Assembly: GCA_963752755.1 (NCBI GenBank)
Contig: CAVVZJ010000003.1
Coordinates: forward strand, 248,001-312,000
Source: CAVVZJ01 sp963752755
Lineage (GTDB): Bacteria; Planctomycetota; Planctomycetia; Isosphaerales; Isosphaeraceae
Reading direction: 5' to 3'
DNA length: 64,000 bases
A model generated the notes under the pieces. That model had not been told where the DNA came from. It did no database searches and saw nothing but the letters and a program-made list of their open reading frames with translations. Below, piece after piece: positions 1 through 8,453 of this stretch; within the stretch, counting starts at the first letter, position 1; every line of letters begins with the position of its first letter. Made by a program: the position numbers and the translations under genes.

Positions 1-2010
1 TGGCAGGCGCGGCCATCCTTGTCGATCAGCAGGAGGAACCGGGATGCGGGGTCCTCGCCCCAGGCGTCGAGCCGGGCCACCTGGCCGCGCGACGGCTCGA
101 TCCGCGGTCGGGCGACGACCGCCGGCAGGTCGATCGTGCGCAGGCCGCCGTCGGCCTCGCCCAGAGCCAGCCGACGGCCATCGGCCGCGAACGCCAGGCA
201 AACGACTGCCGGGGCAGCCGCGCCGGCGTCCGCCACCGGCAGGCGGGCGCGAGGAGGAGCCGGATCGGTCAGGTCCCAGAGATGGAGGGTGCCAAAAGCC
301 GTGCAGGCGGCGAGCCATCGGCCGTCGGCCGAAAAGGCGGCCTGGCGGATCTCCTCGACGACGTCGGGCAGCATGACCGGAGCGTCGGCCCCCGGCCGGA
401 CGAGCCAGAGGCTGTCACCGGCGCCGATCGCGAGCCGGCCGTCGGGGCCAGTCGACAAGGTATGGACGGGGCCGGAATCGAGCGACCAGCGGGCGATCGC
501 GGGTCGTTCGGGCCGGGTCAGGTCACGGAGCAGGAGGCGGCCCTTCTCGTCGCCAGCCGCGAGCCGGCCGTCGGCGTCGAGGCTGAGCACCAATGCCGAT
601 CCCCCCGGCCCCTCGACGGTCGCGATCGGTCCGGCCTTCCCGGTCGCGGCATGCAAGGCGATCTTGCCATCCGAGAGGGCGACAGCCAGGGGGGTCGCCA
701 GCTTGCCGCGCGGGGCCGCGGCGATCGCGCGGGCGCCGTCATCGGCCAGGACGACGGGCCGGAGCCGGATTCCCTCGACACGCCAGCGGACAACCCGGCC
801 GTCGTCGTCGCGGCTCAGGAAGAGTTCGCCGCCGGGACCCGCCAGCAGGTCGCGCAACGCCCGGACGTGCGGCGGCGCCACGTCGGGCAGGATCGGCCGG
901 CCGTTGCTGATGTCGTAGCTGCGGACCCGACCCGCGCCGTCGCCCGAGGCAAGGAAGCGGCCGTCCACGCCAAGGGCCAAGGCGTTGACCCCGATCAGGT
1001 GCTCGGGGAGCACGCCCAGAAGCTCGCGGTTCCCGTCACCGACGCGCCAGAGCCGCACCGTGGAATCGGCCGAGGCGCTGACGAGCAAGTCGCCATCGGC
1101 CGCCAGGGCGACCGCGTTGACCTCGGCGGTATGTCCGCGCTGCACCAAGAGCGACGGCTCAAATCGGGCCCGGAGCAGGGCCGAGGGTCGCAAGGCCAGC
1201 CAGGGGGGAACTCCCCCCTTCGAGCGGAACCCCTGGTCGCGGAGCGTGGGGTCGGCCTGCAAGGCGGCGAGGGCCCCGAGCAGGCTCCTCGGAGGCGACT
1301 TCCAGGCCTTTCCTCAAGGAGCGGGCAAACGGGCTAGGACCGCTCGGGTCGGCGGCGGCGGGTTTGCCGACGGCGGCAAGCCAGGCCGAGGTGCCCGGCC
1401 ATCGCGTCAAGCGGTCGAGCAGGCGGTCGGCTGAACCTGGCTCGGCCTTCGAGCCGGACACGGGCAACGTCCGACCATGCAAGGAGGTATCGAGCCAGCA
1501 AACGACCCGGCAGCCGCGACGACCGGACAGGTCGTCGAGGGCCGCTTCGGGTGTCCAGCCGCTGCGGGCGAGGTCGCTGGCGCGGGCGTCGATCGGCAGC
1601 AGGACCTCGCGAACTCCGGTCGCGGCGGCCTGTCCGGCGAAGGCGATCACCACGAGGTCGCCCTTCCGAGCCCGGTCGAGCCCGGGACCGGTCGCCCAGC
1701 GGAGGTTCGCCGCCGATGGCTCCAGCGGTCCCCTTCCCGCGCCGGGGCGGCGGTCGCCGCCGTCGTGCAGCAAGCGGACATGGTCGCGGCCGATCTCCGC
1801 CTCGAGCCAGGTGGCCAGGTCACGCGCCTCACGGATCGCGCCGGGACTCTCCGGGATCGCCGGGTCCGCGTAGCGCTGTACGCCAACAACCACCGCCCAG
1901 GTTGCTGGCGGCCGATCGCCTGGGCCGGTTGCCTGGGCCGACGCTCGATCCGTCCCGAAGAGGAGCACGACCAGGACGAGTCCGGTCGCGACGCGCGGAA
2001 CACTTCGCAT
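1..2010 (-). CDS. Exported WD40-repeat protein with inactivated caspase-like domain (partial, frameshifted)
   Basis: The gene starts at 2010 (ATG, GGAG about 9 nt upstream) and runs off the left window edge. The N-terminus has a hydrophobic signal segment (LVLVVLLFGTDRASA) followed by a caspase/peptidase C14-like fold at about residues 35-220, including VVVGVQRYADP near its start. The usual GHG motif reads IAFAGQAA, so His is replaced by Gln. The usual D-x-C-H strand reads CWLDTSLHG, so Cys is replaced by Ser or Leu. I infer it is not a protease. The rest is WD40-type repeats (for example VSASADSTVRLW, VCLAFAADGRRLA). The frame shifts by one base near 1290: upstream it reads LRKGLEVASEE and downstream it continues as SLLGALAALQADP. 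It lies 55 bp downstream of the kinase gene on the same strand, so it is a probable operon partner. The role is unknown; scaffolding is plausible. Confidence 0.75.
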
Positions 2011-2065
2011 GGCGATTGACTCCAGAACGGTCGGCGGCGCGGCTCAATGCGATGGCCGTCGCGAC

Positions 2066-4615
2066 TCAGTCCACGATCGACGGGGGAGGTGCGGGGTCGG
2101 GGGCTTGGAGAACGAGCCGGAAGCCAACGTCGGCCGGCGGGTCCTCCTGCGCAGGGTTCTGGATCGTCGGCCGCGGTAACCGGAAGGTCGTGTAACGCTC
2201 TTCGGACGGTGCCAGGTACGAGGCGCCTCGGATCACGTGGGCGACGGTCTGGTCCTTCCGGTCCTGCACGGCGTCGATCTCGCCGTCATGACGCGATTGA
2301 TAGGAATCTTCATAGAGGTCACGGCACCACTCGCGGACGTTGCCGGCCATGTTCCAAATACCCTGGAGCGTCTCGTCCCTGGCGTAGGGGCGGTCGGCCG
2401 GCACGCTGACGAACCGGTGATCGAGACCGCCCACGGAATTGATGTTTGCAAGCTGGTCGGCGGGCAAGGCTCCCTGCTCGTTGCCCCAGACGACTGCGTA
2501 CGGCTTGCCGCCCGATCGGGCGTCGAATTCCCACTGGGCTTCACTCGGCAAGGTCGCGTTGTGGGCCCGCGCGAAGGTGTCGGCCAAACGCCAGGGGACG
2601 CTGCGAGCGGGATGTCGTCCGGCCTCCTCGGCGCCGGCCACCTGCTCGATTTCGACCAGGGAACGGCGCCAGCCATCAAGATCGGGAGCCGACTTGCCGC
2701 CGATCTCCTCCAGGTAACGGGCCAACTCGGCGTTCGTGACCTCGCAGCGCTGGAGGTAATGGCCCGAGATCTGGGCCCGGAAAGCCGGCCGGGCCCGGCC
2801 GTCCGACCAGCCACCTTCTGCCTCACCCATCAAAAACTCCCCGCCGGGGATGCGGACGAACTCGATTCCATCGGCTAGGCGGCGGACGACCTTCGGCCAG
2901 CCATCCCCGGCCCGGCCGGAACCGCTCACGGCCTCGTACCCCTCGGGCAGGTAGAATCCGCTCGCGTCTCGGACGAAACGCAGGCAATCGCCCCGGTCGC
3001 AGCCGCCGATCCGGACCAGGGCCGACGGCCAGCCGTCCCTGGTCGGTTCGTCACCCGGCGCGGGCTCGAAACCAGCGAGCCTCCAGGCGTCGAGCTGCCT
3101 GCGGACGGCTTCCGTCGGCTGAGCCGGCCGCGGTGGAGGATGGGGCGAGGGTGGTGGATCAGCCGGAGCTGTCAAGGTGCTCGTCGGCTCCTGGTCGATC
3201 CAGACCTTCCAACCCAACGCGCCGGTCGCGAGAAAGGCGAGCCCCAGCACGCTCGCGACCAGCAAGGGACCATGCCCGGTCACATTCCGCGATTCGATCT
3301 GCCCGGTCGTGCGGGCCGCTTCCTCCGTCGTCTGGCCGCCGCCTGTCGTTGGACCCAGGGCCACCCGGACCGCCCGTTGGGTCGGCGACGCGTTCGCCTT
3401 CGCGACGTTCCAGGTCGGCGCGACCCTGGCGGCTGGAGTCCGCGCGGAGGCCTGTGACGGCGCATGGTTCTCGGTCGAAAGATCGACAGAGGCCAGGAGT
3501 TGAGTCGTGGAGTCTGATCGGCCAGCGCCCGATCCGGGTGCCGCAGAGAAAGGGGCGATGGGGTCGATCCCGTCCATCGCTGTGACGACCGCCTCCAGGA
3601 ACTCGGCGGCCAGGGCACGCGCGGTCGGCGGTCGGTCGGCGGATTCCTTGCTGAGAATCCGACGGACGACGGCCTCGATCTGCGGGGGAATGGCAACCTG
3701 GGGATTGACCTCGGCGAACGTCGGCGGCGCGAGCTGGCAGTGGTCGTGCAAGAGCTTGATTTTCGACCCGTAGAAAGGACGGTAGCCCGTCAGGAACTCG
3801 AAGAGCATCACGCCGACGGTGTACAGGTCGCTTCGACCGTCGATCTCCAGCCCTTCAACCTGCTCCGGACTGGCGTACGCCGGCTTGCCGAGGAAGCTGT
3901 AGGCGGCCGTCAGCACTTCGGTGCCTTCACTCGGTCCCTGACCCTGGCCCTGGTCGTGCAGGATCTTGGCGATGCCGAAATCGAGCACCTTCAGGTGCTC
4001 CTGGCCCGGCGGGCAACCGTCGAGCAACATCAGGTTGGACGGCGAGAGGTCGCGGTGCACGATCCCCTGGTCGTGGGCCGTCTGGAGGACATCGCAGAGT
4101 TGCACGAGGATTCGGGACACCCAGTCCAGCGGCATCGGCACACCCGGTTGGATGAGCCGGTCGATGCTCGTGCCGGGGAGGTATTCCATGTCGATGAACG
4201 CCGCGTCGGCCGCGATCAGGGCGTCGTGGACCTGGACGGCGTTCGGGTGATTCGAGAACGCCGCCATCACCCGCGCCTCGCGGAGGAACCGCTTACTGAT
4301 CTGCCGGTCGATGGCGATCCCCGAGAGGATCATTTTTAAGGCGCGCTGGGTGCCGAGGGTCTGGTGCCAGACGAGCCAGACCGAGCCCATGCCACCCTGA
4401 CCGAGCTTGCCCTCGACGACGTACTTGCCGAAGAGCACCTGGCCGGGTTCGGGGTCACCCCCGAGTTGGTCGAGCGGCACCTCGCCACTCGACGGCGTGG
4501 GGGTCGGGCTGACACGCCTCGCCGACCGGTCCGTCGGCGAGGTACCGGGACCCTGGCCGAAGAGCTCTGTCGGCATCCGGACCAGCTCGGCATCGTCGTC
4601 GGGTCGCGGGATCAT
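2066..4615 (-). CDS. Transmembrane Ser/Thr protein kinase fused to formylglycine-generating-enzyme-like (SUMF1) domain
   Basis: An 849-aa PknB-type kinase. The kinase domain spans about residues 65-340, with glycine loop GQGGMGSV, lysine in ALKMI, catalytic loop HRDLSPSN and DFGIAK, so it looks active. A Pro/Thr-rich linker leads to one membrane helix near residues 445-470 (LLVASVLGLAFLATG). An FGE/SUMF1-like domain follows at about 580-845 (IPGGEFLMGE, CEVTNAELARYL, NMAGNVREWCRD, GASYLAP, VGFRLVL). I do not see the paired active-site cysteines of true FGEs in the GASYLAP region, so this part is more likely a sensor or binding module than a sulfatase-maturing enzyme. Kinase-FGE fusions are common in planctomycetes, and related kinases regulate some T6SSs. 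It is followed after 55 bp by the pseudo-caspase/WD40 gene. The start at 4615 has only a weak ribosome binding site; the Met 14 codons downstream is an alternative. Confidence 0.9.
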   Translation of the reverse strand: MIPRPDDDAELVRMPTELFGQGPGTSPTDRSARRVSPTPTPSSGEVPLDQLGGDPEPGQVLFGKYVVEGKLGQGGMGSVWLVWHQTLGTQRALKMILSGIAIDRQISKRFLREARVMAAFSNHPNAVQVHDALIAADAAFIDMEYLPGTSIDRLIQPGVPMPLDWVSRILVQLCDVLQTAHDQGIVHRDLSPSNLMLLDGCPPGQEHLKVLDFGIAKILHDQGQGQGPSEGTEVLTAAYSFLGKPAYASPEQVEGLEIDGRSDLYTVGVMLFEFLTGYRPFYGSKIKLLHDHCQLAPPTFAEVNPQVAIPPQIEAVVRRILSKESADRPPTARALAAEFLEAVVTAMDGIDPIAPFSAAPGSGAGRSDSTTQLLASVDLSTENHAPSQASARTPAARVAPTWNVAKANASPTQRAVRVALGPTTGGGQTTEEAARTTGQIESRNVTGHGPLLVASVLGLAFLATGALGWKVWIDQEPTSTLTAPADPPPSPHPPPRPAQPTEAVRRQLDAWRLAGFEPAPGDEPTRDGWPSALVRIGGCDRGDCLRFVRDASGFYLPEGYEAVSGSGRAGDGWPKVVRRLADGIEFVRIPGGEFLMGEAEGGWSDGRARPAFRAQISGHYLQRCEVTNAELARYLEEIGGKSAPDLDGWRRSLVEIEQVAGAEEAGRHPARSVPWRLADTFARAHNATLPSEAQWEFDARSGGKPYAVVWGNEQGALPADQLANINSVGGLDHRFVSVPADRPYARDETLQGIWNMAGNVREWCRDLYEDSYQSRHDGEIDAVQDRKDQTVAHVIRGASYLAPSEERYTTFRLPRPTIQNPAQEDPPADVGFRLVLQAPDPAPPPSIVD

Positions 4616-4922
4616 GGCGTCACCGGGCTTTCGGGATGAGCAAGCGTTGAGCCTTCTCTGCTAACACTCCTGCTTACTGTTATACGGACCGAACCCTCGT
4701 GCATTCCACAGTCGAGGTTCCGGGTCTGGCGATAGCCTTCACGCGCATATTCGGGTTTTTCGGGAGATTCTCTCAGGCTGATTCATGTTTCCGAATCGTT
4801 TCAATCGATAAATGAGGACGAGGCCGCGTCGTCGGACCGGGAGTGGAGAATCTGCGGAACCTGGAACGAGGCAACGGACGAGGCGTTTAGGGGTATTTCG
4901 CAGGGTGAGGGAGGGCGTTCTG
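4616..4922. other. Divergent intergenic region between kinase and exported-protein genes
   Basis: About 300 bp separate the two divergently transcribed genes, so promoters for both should lie here. A relatively AT-rich stretch near 4660-4810 (tgctaacactcctgcttact, ttcgggtttttcgggagatt) stands out from the GC-rich surroundings. I could not assign a convincing -35/-10 pair. Confidence 0.4.
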
Positions 4923-6293
4923 ATGCGTGGTCGCTTCCTGGCGGGATTGATAGTGGTTGGCTTCCTGATCGTTGGGGCCACCGTTCGAGCCCAGAACGGG
5001 CCGTTCGAGCCGGCGCCAGTCGGGACGACCATGTTGCCGCCGTTGCCCTCGGCTCAAGCACCGTTGCCGTATCCGGGGGCGACGGCCACCGGTTCGTTCG
5101 CCGAGATCAGCAGTGCGGTCGGCCCGGGGATCACCAGCCCGCTCGGCACCGGCCCCTATGGTCCCACGACGGGTGGCACGCCGTTCACGACGCCCACCGG
5201 GGCGGGGGCCGGCGCGGCAGCCGCGGCGGCGGCCGGTGGCGGGCTTCCGACCGGCCTGGGTGGCGTCGAGAGCGCCTCGGGAGGCGCGATCGCGATGCTG
5301 GGCGATCTGAGCCCGTTTGCCTCGATCCGACAGAATCTCAACCTCCCCCAGCCGCCGCCGATCCCGCCGGTCAACCCGCCCGGACCGATCCCGCCCGGTT
5401 TGCCGAACGTCGCCCGTTCGTCGATCACGCCGTCGGTCCGTGGCCTGAAGATCACCGAGAACCAGTCGCCCTTTCCCCAGGATCGCGTCTTCTTCAATTT
5501 CAACTATTTCTACAACGTCAACAAGACTCTCAACAACCACTTCGAGGCGCCGATCAGCGGGGTGAACATCTGGCGGGAAATCTTCGGCTTCGAGAAGACT
5601 TTCAATGACGGCCGAGGCTCGGTCGGACTGCGCCTGCCGCTGGACACGATCAGCGCCGGGAGCCGTCCGGGCGTCACCGGTGGACTGCCGGTCGGGGGCC
5701 AGTACACCTCGCTGGGTAACCTCTCGATCTTCATGAAGCACATGCTCTGGTACGATCCGCAGGCTGGGCACCTTCTCACAGCCGGATTCGCCATCACACC
5801 GCAGACCGCTCCGAGCCAGTTCGCCGGCGCTCCGTACCTCTTGCCGACGAACTCCACCGAGCTCCAACCGTTCCTCGGCTATTACTTCACCCTGGGTCGG
5901 TTCTACCTCCACGGCTTCACCGCCTTCGCCGCGCCGAGCAACTTCCGGCTCCCGACCTACTGGTACAACGACATCGGACTCGGCTACTACGCCTATCGCA
6001 GCGACGACTTCGATCAGCTGATCACGGCGATCGTGCCGACCTTCGAGGTCCACATCAACGATCCGATCAATCACCGCAATCCCTACAGCGTGACCGACAT
6101 CTATGGCGCACCGGACATCGTGAACCTGACTTATGGCGTGAATTTCGTCCTCTTCGGCCGAGGCGTGCTGACCGGGGGTCTGGTCACACCTGTCAGTGGC
6201 CCGCGGCCGTTCGACGTCGAGGCGGTCGCCCTGCTCAACTGGCGGTTCGGCCGCTCGGTGCGACGCCAGATTCCTCCCGTCATCGGCCAGTGA
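4923..6293 (+). CDS. Exported, probable outer-membrane beta-barrel protein
   Basis: A 456-aa protein from the ATG at 4923, which has AGGGAGG just upstream. An upstream in-frame ATG at 4812 would add a basic non-signal stretch and is less likely. The N-terminus is a classic Sec signal (FLAGLIVVGFLIVGATVRAQ). Next comes a low-complexity Ala/Gly/Pro segment of roughly 140 residues (polyalanine followed by PPPIPPVNPPGPIPPG). The remaining ~300 residues have alternating aromatic strands such as RVFFNFNYFYNVN, FLGYYFTLGRFYLHG, DIGLGYYAY and ALLNWRFGRS, as expected of a beta-barrel. I do not recognise a specific family. By analogy with other planctomycete secreted barrels, an envelope location is the likely reading. 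It stands alone between the kinase and the IS element. Confidence 0.75.
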   Translation: MRGRFLAGLIVVGFLIVGATVRAQNGPFEPAPVGTTMLPPLPSAQAPLPYPGATATGSFAEISSAVGPGITSPLGTGPYGPTTGGTPFTTPTGAGAGAAAAAAAGGGLPTGLGGVESASGGAIAMLGDLSPFASIRQNLNLPQPPPIPPVNPPGPIPPGLPNVARSSITPSVRGLKITENQSPFPQDRVFFNFNYFYNVNKTLNNHFEAPISGVNIWREIFGFEKTFNDGRGSVGLRLPLDTISAGSRPGVTGGLPVGGQYTSLGNLSIFMKHMLWYDPQAGHLLTAGFAITPQTAPSQFAGAPYLLPTNSTELQPFLGYYFTLGRFYLHGFTAFAAPSNFRLPTYWYNDIGLGYYAYRSDDFDQLITAIVPTFEVHINDPINHRNPYSVTDIYGAPDIVNLTYGVNFVLFGRGVLTGGLVTPVSGPRPFDVEAVALLNWRFGRSVRRQIPPVIGQ

Positions 6294-6615
6294 ACGACGC
6301 TCGGGGAATTGGGGAATCGGAGCCGATGAGCGACCCGCTCGGATGGTAGAGGCAGCTTTTTTTGACGGTTCGCGGGCGGTCGGGACGACTTGGGAACGCC
6401 GAGGCGACGCGTCCGGGACGCCTCCGAGACGGCGTGAGGACACCAAGAGGACGCTGTCGGCCAGGGCGAATTTGAGAGCGTAAATGCTGAACTATCAGGA
6501 AGTTAGATGGCAGAATTGCCCATCTTGAAGTTCGCTCGGCGTCCGGAACGCGATGGAGCGTCGCGGCGTCGGGTCCGGCATCGCCGGGTGGATTGCGAAC
6601 CGGATTGCCAGGGAG
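6294..6615. other. Intergenic region left of the IS element, no gene seen
   Basis: About 320 bp between the barrel gene stop and the IS insertion. Reading frames here have no recognisable protein features. A short AT-rich patch (taaatgctgaactatcaggaa at about 6481-6500) is visible. No terminator with a U-tract was identified. Confidence 0.4.
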
Positions 6616-6619
6616 CTAG

Positions 6620-6634
6620 CCCGCATTTCTCACC
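6620..6634 (+). repeat. Left terminal inverted repeat of IS1380 element
   Basis: Reads cccgcatttctcacc and matches the reverse complement of 8366-8380 at 14 of 15 positions. The preceding CTAG (6616-6619) is one copy of the target duplication. Confidence 0.9.
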
Positions 6635-6863
6635 ATCCTGTCTCGGGGCCGTTTCGCCGAGTCATCCGGCCCCTTCGTCACCCTGATGATCGTCCGGCCA
6701 GGCTCCGATGCCCCTCTCGTGCTTCCTCTCTCCCGTCTGGGCCTGGCCGGACACCCGGCCCGCCGTCGATCCAGGCTCCGGTGACCGAGCCGGGACGCAC
6801 CTCGATCGCCGGGCCTCGTCGCCGAGGCCCCCTTCCCCACGTCGTTCTGGACCTTTCTTCAGG

Positions 6864-8285
6864 TCAGCATCTCAGCGGGGGCCGTAGCCTTGCCAGGTTC
6901 GCATGCACCCGACGGAACACGTCGGCGTACGGACATCCGCTCGACAGCTTCACCCACACCTTCCGGACCGTCACCCGCACCAGGGCGCCGATCTTCAACA
7001 ACTTCAACCGGATCGTCTGGCACTGCGCACAGGCCAACTCCGTACCCGCCAGTCCCAGCCGCCGCAACGCCTCCAGCAGCACGTAGGCGATCGACGAGAA
7101 GAACAGCCGGACCTGGTTGCCTCGCATCGTCGTAGTGCTGGTCCGGTCGGCGAACAGGTGCAGTTGCTGCTCCTTGATCCGGTTCTCCATCTCGCCCCGG
7201 CCGCAGTAGTCCTCCTCATATAAAGGCTTCGCCGCGCGACCTTCGGCCGTCAGCGACGTGACCACGAACCGCGGGTTGGCCCCCTTGGCCAGGTGCTCCG
7301 CCTTGGCCACCACCCGGCGCTCGCGGCTCCAACTGTCGAGCGTCCGGTACTGGAGATCGGTGAACACCCGCGCGGCCTCCTTCGTCCGCTCGAACTCGAC
7401 ACGAGCCTGCTCCTGTTCGGTGGCGATCATCGCCTTCAGCCGGGTGTTCTGCGCCAGCCCGAGCACGTAGTCCACGCCGTTGGCTTCACACCAACTCATG
7501 ATCGGTTCGCGGCAGAACCCGCTGTCGCCGCGGATCACGATCTTCACCTCCGGCCAGGCCTCACGGACCTGCGCCACGATCCGCTTGAGGTGCTTGACCG
7601 ACCCGGCCGCGGCGTCGATATCCGCCGGCCGCAGGCGGGCGCAGAGGAGGTGATCGCCGCAGAAGATGTAGAGCGGGAGATAGCAGAAGTTCTTGTAGTA
7701 GCCGTGGAAGAAGCGGCCGAGTTGGTGGCCGTGGATCGGGTCGTCGGTGGCGTCGAGGTCCAGGACGATCCGCTCCGGCGGCCGGGAGTGGGCCTGGAGG
7801 AAGAGCGTGACGAAGAGGCGTTCGACGTCGTGGGTGCGGCAGACGACCTTCTTGTAGCGGCTGTCCTTGCCGGCGCCGGCGGGGGTCAGTTCGAGGCGGT
7901 TGAGGGTGCTCTTGCCGGCCAGCGCCTTGCCACGGTCGCGCTTCCGTTGTCGGGTCTTGCCCGTGGGGTCGGGCTTGCCGACGACGGTGGCGAGCAAGGG
8001 GTCGCGGCGGAGGTCGTCGTGGTCGTTGAGGTCCTCGTAGCCCAGGGCCAGGGCGTAGACCCGCTGGGCGACCAGCTCCTCGACGGTGTGTTCGATGAGG
8101 TCGGGGTTGCGGTGGTCGGTGAAACAGGCGGCGAACTGGCGGACGATCTCGGTGAGTCGCTCGGTCTCGCGGAGTAGCAGCGCGCCGCCGTCGGAGGAGA
8201 TGTCGCCGCCGTCGAAGTCGGCGAGGACTTGACGGGGGCCGAGCATGGGAAAGTCGAGGTAGGATGCGTTACACTCTGTCGCCAT
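6864..8285 (-). CDS. IS1380-family transposase (DDE)
   Basis: A 473-aa DDE transposase of the IS1380 group. The N-terminal region has the family signature LADFDGGDISSDGGALLLRE. Catalytic candidates are the Asp in VLDLDATDD, the Asp in VIRGDSGF and the Glu in GRGEMENRIKEQQ, in the order and spacing expected for this group. Length is typical for the family and no frameshift is seen, in contrast with many neighbours. It would cut and rejoin the element's ends. The gene fills most of the element, with about 80 bp to the right repeat and 230 bp to the left repeat. Confidence 0.95.
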   Translation of the reverse strand: MATECNASYLDFPMLGPRQVLADFDGGDISSDGGALLLRETERLTEIVRQFAACFTDHRNPDLIEHTVEELVAQRVYALALGYEDLNDHDDLRRDPLLATVVGKPDPTGKTRQRKRDRGKALAGKSTLNRLELTPAGAGKDSRYKKVVCRTHDVERLFVTLFLQAHSRPPERIVLDLDATDDPIHGHQLGRFFHGYYKNFCYLPLYIFCGDHLLCARLRPADIDAAAGSVKHLKRIVAQVREAWPEVKIVIRGDSGFCREPIMSWCEANGVDYVLGLAQNTRLKAMIATEQEQARVEFERTKEAARVFTDLQYRTLDSWSRERRVVAKAEHLAKGANPRFVVTSLTAEGRAAKPLYEEDYCGRGEMENRIKEQQLHLFADRTSTTTMRGNQVRLFFSSIAYVLLEALRRLGLAGTELACAQCQTIRLKLLKIGALVRVTVRKVWVKLSSGCPYADVFRRVHANLARLRPPLRC

Positions 8286-8365
8286 CGGGCTGCCTTCTCT
8301 GGGTGTCGTAGGTGGTTGTGGTAGATCAACCTATGACACGGGAGGCAGCCCGATTCCATTCCCCT

Positions 8366-8380
8366 GGTGAGAAATCCGGG
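8366..8380 (-). repeat. Right terminal inverted repeat of IS1380 element
   Basis: Plus-strand reading ggtgagaaatccggg. It pairs with 6620-6634 and is followed by CTAG (8381-8384), the second copy of the target duplication. Confidence 0.9.
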
Positions 8381-8453
8381 CTAGCGTTAATTATAGCACA
8401 CGATCGGCATGCCGGCGCGGGCGTCGCGGGTTTGAGAATCCCGGGGCGGTGCG

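Larger units (their letters stand above)
6620..8380 (-). mobile_element. Complete IS1380-family insertion sequence
   Basis: A 1,761-bp element bounded by 15-bp terminal inverted repeats that differ at one position. The left end reads cccgcatttctcacc (6620-6634); the right end read on the minus strand is cccggatttctcacc (8366-8380). The flanking tetranucleotide CTAG is present on both sides (6616-6619 and 8381-8384), matching the 4-bp target duplication known for this family. It carries one intact transposase gene on the minus strand. It sits in the gap between the barrel gene and the 3' end of the giant beta-helix gene and does not interrupt either. Intact ends and ORF suggest a recent, possibly mobile copy. 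Confidence 0.93.

Noticed and set aside
19..918. Long Arg/Pro/Ala-rich ORFs on the plus strand opposite the WD40 gene
   Set aside because: They are shadows of the minus-strand gene; composition is typical of antisense frames in high-GC DNA and no family motif appears.
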